This document shows positions 1 to 9,030 of a DNA stretch of 64,000 bases, piece by piece. The number at the start of each line of letters is the position of its first letter. Position 1 is the stretch's first letter. A program made the translations under genes and the position numbers. The notes beneath the pieces were generated by a model. The model did not search any database. It saw only the letters and a list, made by a program, of their open reading frames with translations, and had not been told where the DNA came from. Where the stretch lies: positions 1,451,501-1,515,500 of the forward strand of contig LR746271.1 of NCBI GenBank assembly GCA_902729315.2, given 5' to 3'. The stretch comes from Spirodela intermedia (taxonomy: Eukaryota; Streptophyta; Magnoliopsida; Alismatales; Araceae).

Positions 1-297
1 ATACTTGGTAAGAGCCTGAAACTCACCACTCCAGTCAAATTGAAAATAAATGATTTTGAAAGAAAACAAAATTTTGACCTTTTTTTGAAAATCTACAAAT
101 GTTTGGAAAACTTCATTTTTTGTTTTAAGAGGATATAACCAAGTGAACTTACCAAAATCATCAACAAATATAACATAATAATTAAAATTGAAAAATGAAG
201 TAATTAGGGAGGGGCCTCATAAATCAGAATGAATTAACTCATCATGTGAAAAGAAGATGCAGGAGTCATCATGCCGTGCCTGTAGACTCTAATATCA
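1..297 (-). mobile_element. Ty1/copia pol remnant (integrase core) plus primer binding site
   Basis: Read on the minus strand, bases about 240 to 1 encode a copia integrase core. It includes YYVIFVDDFGKFTWLYPLK, then a segment ending in FDWSGEFQALTKY, the position of the usual DxGGEF block. The motif that is normally HSDLWGP carries a stop (TGA) in place of Trp, so the copy is dead. At 286-297 the sequence ACTCTAATATCA matches 9 of 12 bases of the reverse complement of the plant initiator-Met-tRNA primer binding site (GCTCTGATACCA) and directly abuts the LTR. The gag and protease parts that should lie between primer site and integrase are missing. The element runs off the left edge. Confidence 0.8.
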
Positions 298-573
298 TGA
301 AAGCTCATAAAAATCTTAGAGAGAAAGTGTGAGATTGGAGAAGAAAGTGAAACGGAATGAGAGAGAAAAGAAAACCCATTAACCTTATTCGATAAGAGTT
401 AGGTTACATTTATAGGCTCGAATTGAGTTGTTGGAGCTATAAGTGTCAAGGTGACGTGTAAGCGTGTCGATTGTGTAATGGGTAGGCTTTTCTATCTTGA
501 GCTCTATTATTATATTTAGTCGCGGGGGGTTACGTTCAAGAACGGCTTCTGATTAGCTGCATCTTCTTTAACA
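298..573 (-). mobile_element. 5' LTR of the copia element
   Basis: This stretch begins TGAAAG directly after the primer-site match and ends CTTTAACA, giving the TG...CA ends of an LTR of about 276 bases in minus orientation. From 574 the sequence is immediately NLR-homologous, so the element is inserted inside an NLR copy. The left LTR and the target duplication are outside the window. The outer boundary is inferred from where NLR homology resumes. Confidence 0.6.
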
Positions 574-1612
574 CACCCTAAGACTGCTCACCCAATTGTC
601 CTTCGGATTCCGTCGCAATTCTGATATAAATAGACCTTCCCTTTTCTACATCTGAAACTGTTTAGAGTCGTGGATCTGGAGAGGGTACCCCAAACCGCCA
701 AAACAAGTTGGAGACCTGATCCATCTTCGATACTTGGGTTTGAGCTGGACAAAGAAAACGCGTCTCCTGTCTTCAGTGGGGAAACTTCGTCATCTACAAT
801 GCTTGGACATTGAGGGGATGCGGATCAGACCGATGCCGAAAGGCGTCTGAAAGATCGAGACCTTAGGACAGGTCCTGGTTGACAAAGACATGGATCTAGA
901 TATGGTTGAGGAAGGCTTAAGAAACTTGGAAGTGCTGAAGGTCGTTCGGGCCGGGAGCTGGATATATAACTGCCTAGGGAGCCTTACCGGTCTCCGCGAG
1001 CTGCAAATAACAGGCATCAAAGGCTGTCATCATGCCGTGCTGTCATCTTGGCTACCGAAGTGTCCTTGGCTGAAGAAGTTGTTCTCGGACGCCGAGTCCA
1101 TCCCAGATTGTCTATGGACATCCCAGACTCTCAAGGTCGGATGGCGAAGTGACAAGACCACAGCGACAAAGTTCTGGCGGCCACCAGTGGGCCCCCTATC
1201 TCGCCGAACTCGTACTACACAACACCAGACTGGGTCAAGACTCGATTGCGGCGCTCGAGAACCTCCCTAAACTTAGATATCTGTATCTAGGTCCTTGGTC
1301 CTACGTAGGAACCGAGATGAGCCGCTCCCGCAACGGGTTCCCGTAACTGGAGTCCCTCGTAGTTAATTCATTGTACGAGTTAGAGTGATGGGTAGCTGAG
1401 ACTGGGGCCATGTCCCGCCTGAGGAGCTTGAAGGTCTTCGACTGCGGAAGGTTGGCGATGCTTCTGGAATGGTTGCAAGACATGGCTGCTTTGAAGGACC
1501 TCGCTTTGTTGGATATGTCCCCTGAAATCTGTTGGAGAGCTCAAAAGGAGGAGAGGACTGGCCCAAGATCCAACACATACATACCTTCAATCACCATTGC
1601 ACACTCATCAAC
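574..1612 (+). pseudogene. CNL disease-resistance pseudogene, LRR C-terminal remnant
   Basis: The sequence matches the LRR half of the intact NLR at 9,031-11,733, starting at the block that reads PSLRTLLSF there and running to the conserved end around WPKIQHIPS. Recognisable pieces include LGSLTGLRELQITGIKGCHHA and LGQDSIAALENLP. Reading frame is lost several times: for example the counterpart of the PKLESLVLN segment near 1,340-1,395 contains TAA, TAG and TGA. No coiled-coil or NB-ARC sequence is present. A copia LTR abuts the left end, so the missing 5' part was either displaced beyond the window or deleted. Not expected to make a functional protein. Confidence 0.85.
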
Positions 1613-1638
1613 TAACAGTGGCATGGGGAAACCCGCAT

Positions 1639-1990
1639 GGAGGTTTTTCAGTATGAATGATGCAGCACAGTTTTTGTGCCTTTATTTTGGGAGTCGTACA
1701 TGTTATTTTGGGAGTCTTACATGAATGGAGACAAATCATGCAATTAGAATTTAATGTCCTAGTTAAGAATAATACTTGGTCTCTAATTCCCCGGCAACCC
1801 AATCTTCATGTTATTGGGTGAAAATGGGTCTATAAAATTAAACAGAAACCTAATGGTACCATTGATAGGTGCAAAGCTCGTCTAGTAGCCAAAGGTTTCT
1901 CCCAACAGGAAGGTTTTGACTACTTTTAAAATGGAGGTTTTAAAGTATGAATGATACAGCATAGTTCTTGTGCGTTTATGTTGGGAGTCT
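1639..1990 (+). mobile_element. Ty1/copia reverse-transcriptase fragment between direct repeats
   Basis: Bases about 1,724-1,930 on the plus strand encode the start of a copia reverse transcriptase, with [25 protein letters not shown] and [17 protein letters not shown]; one Cys/Gly position reads as a stop. It is flanked by two imperfect copies of a sequence of about 60 bases beginning ATGGAGGTTTT (about 1,638 and 1,930), each ending in GGGAGTC(G/T)TACATG. Only about 200 bases of the element remain. The paired repeats may be a local duplication made when the fragment was captured; they are too long for a normal 5-base target duplication. Confidence 0.75.
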
Positions 1991-2520
1991 TACATGTGCT
2001 ACTTTTGTCTTTGCTTAGTATAAAGAGAATGCATGTTTGATGCTTATCAAATGGTACCTGGCATGTATGGCACGCAGTCTTATGTGCAAGCAGCAGCAAA
2101 ATAAGTGTTCAACCTTCATAAGAGTGTTGTGAATAAATAGGCATGCATATAATGCATGTCATGTTCGAAACCAGAATAAATTATATGTCACAACGTCAAT
2201 TACGTATCAGCCTATATTGCTTGCTAGTGATATTTTTATGTGCTTGTACAATCATTTGAGAATCAACTGGAGATATCCCAATATTATGAATGACGAACTT
2301 TAGCTTTATTCCTGAATTAGTGTTGGAAAACATACTAATAACATTTTGATGTCAAAGTCGTGGCTCTGAAAGTCTGACTAGCTGCCTGGATCAACCTATA
2401 TTTGTAGCTCTGTTTGAATGGAGTTTAATTTTTGTAACAAACATTTAATGACGTGTAATTTTTTTTAAGTGACTGTTTCTTGAGACTGCTGCTTATGACA
2501 GTTCTTTTTCCCATCTTTAG
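1991..2520 (+). other. Probable 3' part of intron 1 of the proteasome beta-5 gene
   Basis: No coding sequence is seen. The segment from about 2,120 resembles 19,600-20,093 base for base over long stretches (shared blocks such as ATTTTTATGTGCTTG), and in both places it leads into the same proteasome exon through a pyrimidine tract and TTTAG/CTTCAG. It is therefore read as intron sequence duplicated together with the exons. The upstream limit of the homology is fuzzy. Confidence 0.6.
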
Positions 2521-3697
2521 CTTCTCAATCTGTGAAGAAAATCATAGAGATCAATCCATACATGCTTGGGACAATGGCTGGAGGGGCCGCAGATTGCCAA
2601 TTTTGGCACAGAAATCTGGGCATCAAGGTACACTTCTTGTTAATTATCCTCTATGAGCTCACCTTTTTGCTAGTGTTCATTTAGTGAATGACAATTATTC
2701 ACGTAAAGCTGATTCTGACCTCGAATAATGCAACACGTTTCTAAGTTTCGTTATTTTTTGTTCCTCTATTCCTTTCAGTGTCGTCTGCATGAACTGGCGA
2801 ACAAGCGCAGAATTTCGGTGACAGGTGCCTCAAAGCTGCTGGCCAATATTCTGTATTCCTACAGGGGAATGGGGCTTTCCATAGGAACTATGATTGCTGG
2901 ATGGGATGAAACGGTATAATCGTTGAACTCATTACACCTTCTTGCCTCTGTTTCTGACCATTTGATCATTTACACCACAACGTACAGGGCCCTGGTCTAT
3001 ACTACGTGGATGCCGAAGGAGGCAGGCTTAAAGGTAAAAGGTTTTCTGTTGGATCAGGATCACCGTACGCATATGGGGTGTTGGACAGTGGGTATGTCTC
3101 TAAATATCCTTTCCATTGATATGATTATATGTATCAATATATGCATTCCATAAAACATTTATCTGCTTGAGCTAGGTACCGCTACGACATGACGATTGAA
3201 GAAGCTGCGGAATTGGCTCGACGGGCCATTTATCATGCCACATTCCGAGATGGAGCTAGTGGTGGAGTTGCTAGCGGTAATGTTTCTTCATTCTCCATTC
3301 ACTCTTCCTTGCCGAATAACGCAGACACCTAAACCACGTGATGATTTTATGTGCCGATGATTTATTTCCTTTGTGATGATTTCTAAATCTGTGTTGCAAA
3401 ATCCTGAAGAAGTTCCCCTGCAAACTGAGGGAAACCCCTGATAAGTCCTGCATTACAAAAAAAGAGAAGATAATTCCTGTGGCTATAATATAATTATGCC
3501 GTATAGTTTTTAATTTGAAATTTAATTAATTTACATCATATCTGCTCCCTAAAATTCTTTGTTCTTCAGTTTATTACGTTGGGCCTGATGGATGGAAGAA
3601 GCTCTCTGGGGATGATGTCGGGGAGCTGCATTACAAGTACTATCCCGTCGTGCCAAGCCCAGTGGAGCAGGAAATGGTGGAGATTCCAGTCTCTTGA
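2521..3697 (+). CDS. PBE: 20S proteasome beta-5 subunit, exons after the first (5' exon not in view)
   Basis: Five exons with GT-AG borders join in one frame: 2521-2627, 2779-2913, 2988-3091, 3176-3276 and 3570-3697. They encode about 191 residues that match the proteasome beta type-5 subunit from [17 protein letters not shown] through [15 protein letters not shown] and [15 protein letters not shown] to the C-terminus EMVEIPVS and TGA at 3,695. This subunit carries the chymotrypsin-like activity of the 20S core. The first exon, which would encode the propeptide, the catalytic N-terminal Thr and the Lys of the active site, is not found between the left edge and 2,520; that stretch holds NLR and copia remnants. 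Either exon 1 lies left of the window across a very enlarged intron, or this is a 5'-truncated duplicate. The undamaged exons and splice sites favour recent activity. A decayed second copy lies at 19,610-20,480. Confidence 0.85.
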
Positions 3698-4480
3698 GAG
3701 GCTCTTGACCGCCTCTTATGGGCATGCTCTTCGCTTAGAAATCTGGCCGACCTTTTAACTCTTTTCTAATTTCCTTGTTTGTGTACATTTGATACTTTGG
3801 ATGATTTACATGCTTTGCTCGAGTACTTGATATCCCTTTTAAAGAGTTTCACTTCCAAGTGACGACTGGAAGCATGAACATCCGAAAGCAGAGTTTGACT
3901 TACAGCAGCGTCAATTATCATCGTCTATTTGAATTCTAGTCGGCAATTATCATTGTTTCTTATTTTCGTTCTTTATGATGCCAAGAGAAACAAGATATTA
4001 TCTACTAATTATCATTTTCTAAGATTCAACACAAATCGGGTTTTTATACAACTTCATAGAAATTTCTGATTTAATCTTGAATCATGAAGAATGCTAAGAG
4101 AGAGAGTCGAAGACACGCCGGCCCAGTTGTGAGGCTTGGGATTTCAGATCAATTGAGGGTGTCATTTTTTCAATTTCGTGATTTTTTAAGTTTTAGATAC
4201 ATTCCTTGAAATTATTGTGAAATAAAATATAGTCATAAGCTAATCCTTATGATGACATATGGCCATCACTTCATTCAGGTGAATTAGTCAACATTACACA
4301 AAAAAAAATGATTTCAGTAGAAATTGAAAAAAAAATTAAAAACTTAAAGTCACTCTAATGTCAAGGTTCAATCATCAATAATTGCCGACAGTCTGCAAGT
4401 ATGAGCATTTAATAGGGACAGTTAACCAGCTCTCTTGACGAAATTATTTTCCATTAGTTTCTCGTTATGGTCAAGATACG
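3698..4480. other. Intergenic, 3' flank of proteasome gene and 5' flank of NLR
   Basis: AT-rich DNA with no gene seen. The part from about 4,390 (ending in the W-box pair) resembles the upstream regions of the NLR copies at 9,031 and 14,824. Confidence 0.5.
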
Positions 4481-4500
4481 GTGGCGTTGAAAAGAAGTGT

Positions 4501-4515
4501 TTGACCTTGTTGACC
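4501..4515 (+). promoter_or_regulatory. Paired W-boxes upstream of NLR copy 1
   Basis: TTGACC occurs twice, at 4501-4506 and 4510-4515, about 375 bases before the ATG at 4,886. TTGAC(C/T) is the known WRKY binding core, common in pathogen-responsive promoters. The pair and its flanks (CCAATTT, GGCACG) are conserved at 8,693 and 14,526 upstream of two paralogues. Function is inferred. Confidence 0.5.
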
Positions 4516-4885
4516 AATTTCTTGGCACGCGTGTGGGTGACAAGATGTATCAACGATGACCGACTTCCCACTCACCAATTGCTCGAGTCAATTCAGCTTT
4601 CAGTGTCTTGGAATTTATTTCTTAAATTAGTGGGTACGAAAAATCGTGTTTTATCACATTTTTTGGGTTTTATCTTCTACTTTGGCCTTAATTCACCCTT
4701 TCGTTTTTTTCCTAATAAACACAAAAAACATCAAGCTATATTTATTTTTCTTATTGTTCTTCGCTCTGACATTAATAGCCCGGTCGACGAAGATATTATC
4801 CCCCGAGCACAGGAACATAGGTGAGAATGCCTGATCGGATAAGCATTTCCAACTCTGGCTGAGAGGAGGCGAAAGGTGGAGAGGG

Positions 4886-7593
4886 ATGGCGGACGCGGCT
4901 CTCGGCTACGTCGTGCAACGGGTCGGCGACCTCCTCATCAAGGAAGCGGTCTTCCTGTACTCGGTGAAAGATCAGGTGGAGTGGCTCAAGAGGGAGCTCC
5001 GGGCGATGGAGTGCTTCCTGAAGGATGCCGACGCGAAGAGCAAGGGGGACGAAAGCGTGAAGAACTGGGTGAGGGATGTGAGGGAAATCGCTTACCAGGC
5101 GGAGGACCTCGTCGAGTCCTTCGTCCTCGATGCCGATGGGAGACGACGGAGAAGAAAGGGCTTCATCCGGACCATTTTGTGTTGCCGCCTTCCATCCCCC
5201 AACGGCATCATTGTTCTCCACCAATTCGGTGACGAGATCGAGGCCATACGGACCAAAATCGACGAAATCAATGGACGAAGAAGCACCTACGGAATCCAAG
5301 ATCTGGGCGGAGAGCCGGAGAGGCAGATCGACAACACAGTGCGGGAACGAAGGCGGGTCGTTCTCCATGCGACATATGCTGATCTGGTTGGCATGGACGA
5401 GGAGAAGAACAGAATCGTGGAACATCTGTTGGACGGGAGCAGGAAGAAGAGGTCTGTGATCTCGATTGTGGGGATGGGCGGCCTCGGGAAGACCACTCTT
5501 GCTAAGAGAGTCTTCAACGAAGCAAAAGCCAGGTTCAGTCACTCGGTTTGGGTCGATGTCTCCCAGCAGTACTCCGCTGTGGATCTCCTTGGAGAGATTC
5601 TTCTGCAGGTCAAGAAGACCGGAGAAGAGGAACTCGAGAAAATGACGAGGCCCAAGCGCGAGGAAATGCTTTACCAGACCTTGCTGGCGGATAACTACTT
5701 GATCGTCATGGATGACGTGTGGGACACCGACGTTTGGAGAATCCTCAGTCCGCATCTCCCAGACGCCGAGAACGGAAGCCGGGTTCTCATCACCACCCGG
5801 TCCGTCGAAGTTGCCAGATCTGCGGATACATCTACCCTCCCCTTGAGCTGGGATTTCTAAGCGAGGAGGAGAGCTGGGAGCTCCTCTCCAGGAAGGCGTT
5901 CCCGAATCAGGAGGATATCGGAGCAGTCTGTTCAGAACCGTTGAGGGATGTGGGGAAACAGATTGCGAGGAAATGTGGGGGCCTGCCTCTGGCGCTGGTG
6001 GTGCTCGGGGGTCTGCTGTCGACGAAAGGTCCGTCACTCCGGGCGTGGAGGAGGGTCGCGGAAACACTCGTGTGGGAAACCAGCAAAGATGGCCGAGTGT
6101 GCTTGGATATACTGGCGCTGAGCTACGAGGACTTGCCCCGTCACCTAAAGTGTTGTTTCCTTTATTTCAGTTCTCTTCCAGAGGACTTTGAGATTGAAAT
6201 CGACAAGCTGATTGGATTGTGGATCGCGGAGGGGTTCGTCGAGCAAAGAGCAGGTGAAACACTGGAAGAAACTGCAGAGGATTACCTGGAAGAGCTCGTC
6301 CAGAGGTGCATGGTAATACTTGTGCGAGATGCTGACGAATGGGGATTGCTAGAAGTTAAGGTAAGATGCCGGATCCATGATGTGCTGCACGATTTTACCG
6401 TTACAGAGGCGAGGGAGGTGGGCTTCCTCGTCTCTCACGGGATCCGAGACGACGGAGGTGCCTCCCAACTGGATTCCTCCGTGCGGCGGCTTTCTCTTCA
6501 GGGGGAAAAAGCGTGGTGCTGGGACTCGCTGTCCACCCCAAGACTGCGCACCTTGCTGACGTTCGGAGCCCGTCTCAAATTTGATAAAAATAGAGCCTTC
6601 CCCATTCACGATCTGAAACTGCTCAGAGTCGTCGATCTGGAGAGGACACGAATCGCCGAACTGCCAGAACAGGTTGGAGACCTGATCCATCTTCGATACT
6701 TGGGCATGAGCCGGACAAAGATAACGCGTCTTCCATCTTCAGTGGGGAAACTTCGTCATCTACAGTGCTTGGACGCAGAGTACACGGTAATCACAACGAT
6801 GCCGACAGGTTTCTGGCAGATCGAGGCCTTACGCCAGGTCATCGTTCCCGACAAAGTGGAGCCGGAGATGGTGGAGGGAGGCTTATTAAGAAACTTGCAG
6901 GTGCTCAAGTACGTTCGGGCCGGGATCTGGATAGATAGCTGCCTAGGGAGCCTTACCAGTCTCCGGGAGCTGAAAATAAGAGGCATCAAAGACTGTCATC
7001 ACCCCGCGCTGTCATCTTGGCTACCGAAGTTTCCACGCCTGAAGAAGTTGGGCTTGAGAGGCGAGTCGATCCCAGATTGTCTATCGACACCGTCCAGCTT
7101 TCCTTCCCTTGAAGTCTTATGGCTGTCCGGGAAAGTAAGGAGGCCACCACAACAATCAAGTTCTGGCAGCGACCAGTGGCCCCCCAATCTCACCGGACTC
7201 AGACTATTGAAAACCAGTCTGGGTCAAGACTCGATTGCGGCGCTCGAGAAGCTCCCTGAACTCAAACATCTGCTTCTAGGTCCTTGGTCCTACGAAGGGA
7301 ACGAGATGATCTGCTCCCGCGGCGGGTTCCCGAAACTGGAGTCCCTCGTACTTGAACTGGACGAGTTAGAGAGGTGGGTAATTGAGGCCCGGGCCATGCC
7401 CCGCCTGAGGAACTTGGAGATCTTCGACTGCAAAAGGTTGGCGATGCTTCCGAAAGGGTTGCAACAGATGGCTGCATTGAAGGAGCTCGTTTTGTGGAAT
7501 ATGTCCCCTGAAATCCGTTCAAGAGCTGAGAAGGAGGGAAAGGACTGGCCCAAAATCCAACACATACCTTTAGTCAACATTATACCGAAGTGA
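4886..7593 (+). pseudogene. CNL (RPP13-like) NLR copy 1, one-base frameshift
   Basis: The copy has an Rx-type coiled-coil domain starting MADAALGYVVQRVG, then NB-ARC with P-loop GMGGLGKTT, kinase-2 LIVMDDVW, GSRVLITTR, GLPLA, RNBS-D CFLYFSSLPED, the MHD-like RIHDVLHDF, and LRRs to the stop at 7,591. The frame breaks around 5,835-5,837: a run of three C where the other three NB-ARC-containing copies have four. The first frame then stops at 5,858 just after RNBS-B. The span is 2,708 nt, one short of 903 codons. Apart from this the copy looks undamaged, and the break sits inside a 250-base stretch identical to the intact gene downstream. It is therefore a very young pseudogene, a truncated CC-NB product of 324 residues, or a base-calling error in a C-rich run. 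The start was chosen because GAGAGGGATGGCG is conserved in three copies. Confidence 0.9.
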
Positions 7594-8690
7594 ATTTGGG
7601 ATTTATCATCAACAACATTAAGAAAAGTTTTATCTATATTCTTGTTGTAAAATCATCAACAAGTTCCCCTTAACTGAGAGATATACCTGAAAGGTGACAC
7701 ATTGAAAAAAAAGGGAAAATCCGCCTGAGGAGCTTGAGGATTGACAGCTGCGAAAAAGTTGGCGGTGCTTCCGGAAGGGTTGGAACGCATGGCTGCTTTG
7801 AAGGACCTCGTTTTGTTGGATATGTCTCCTACAAACTGTTCTAGAGCTCAAAAGGAGGGAGAGAACCAGCCCAAAATCTAGGACATACAGTAAAAGTCAG
7901 TCCTTATCCTGGGATAATGAGCACAGATGCTGTTTCATTAAAATTTTTCTGAAAAATGAAGGAAAACAGGTGCAGTATTTGAATTATGCACGAGACAATA
8001 TTAGGTGTATGTTATTATCTTAAGATGCATTCTAATTTCTCATGTATGAAAATGCAATGCCATTTATAGTGTGGGACACCACCATCTTATTTCTCATATT
8101 CATCGACCTGTTAGCTATCTTGTATATTATCTAACTTTCCTCTTTTGTTGTACTGCCACTGGATGAGCGATAACTTTCCTCTTTCCTCTTGAGCCACTCC
8201 TACAAACTGTTTTATTCCCAGTAACAAAATAAAACATCAAGCTATATTTTTTTTTTCTTATTGTTCTTCGCTCTTACATATTATCTTCCAATCGCAGCGG
8301 AAATTTGGGTACCTTAACTGTCCGGTCAGACGCGTATGCTGATCTGTTTTCATTGGCAGACTGCACAGTTGGAGTTGGCCCAACTGTGCAAAAACCTCAA
8401 GCTGATATTTCAGGCTGATCTGTTTTCATTGGCTGTATCTTGACTGCGAGGCTAGCCTGGAACATCGGCTTTGAAGTCCAAGCCCAGCCCATCTTTTTCT
8501 CTAGGCGTGGGTCAAAAGGATCTGCCCCAACAGGGCAGGGTTCAGACTTTCCAGTGGCCCAACACTGGAGCCCCATTTCAGTCCCCCGTGGTACCTCTCC
8601 ACCACACATGGGACTCTGCCGGAGCCCGCCTCCCTCCCCATCTCCAGTGGGGCTTGTTACGGGCAAGATATGGTGGCGTTGAAAAGAAGC
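7594..8690 (+). other. Intergenic with a short NLR C-terminal fragment
   Basis: At about 7,718-7,880 a fragment of roughly 160 bases matches the last LRR and tail of the NLR family (from the block reading PRLRSL to the block reading EGENQPKI, followed by TAG). It lies just downstream of copy 1 and resembles copy 3 more than copy 1. It looks like the footprint of an unequal crossover. The remainder to 8,690 shows no gene; 8,220-8,260 and 8,900-8,945 share the phrase AAAATAAAACATCAAGCTAT, a short direct repeat. Confidence 0.6.
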
Positions 8691-8692
8691 AT

Positions 8693-8707
8693 TTGACCTT
8701 GTTGACC
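8693..8707 (+). promoter_or_regulatory. Paired W-boxes upstream of NLR copy 2
   Basis: TTGACC at 8693-8698 and 8702-8707 lies about 330 bases before the ATG of the intact NLR at 9,031. Arrangement and flanks match those upstream of copies 1 and 3. WRKY binding is inferred from the motif. Confidence 0.5.
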
Positions 8708-9030
8708 AATTTGTTGGCACGTGGGGTGGGTGACAAGATGTATCAACGATGGCCGACTTCCCACTCACCAATTGCTCGAGTCAATTCAGTTTTCAGTGTC
8801 TTGGAATTTATTTCTTAAATTAGTGGGTACGAGAAATCGTGTTTTCTCACATTTTTTGGGATTATCTTCTGTTTTAGCCTAAACTCACGCTTTCGTTTTA
8901 TTCCCAGTAACAAAATAAAACATCAAGCTATATTTTTTTTTCTTATTGTTCTTCGCTCTTACATAGTTGAGAAGCCTGATCGGATAAGCATTTCCAGATC
9001 TGCCTGAGAAGAGGCGAAAGGCGGAGAGGG

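Noticed and set aside
4796-6067. 423-residue frame on the minus strand opposite NLR copy 1, and similar ones opposite the other NLRs (9358-9900, 14746-15687, 21421-21945).
   Set aside because: They are antisense shadows of GC-rich NB-ARC coding sequence, recur wherever that domain occurs, and have no recognisable domains of their own.
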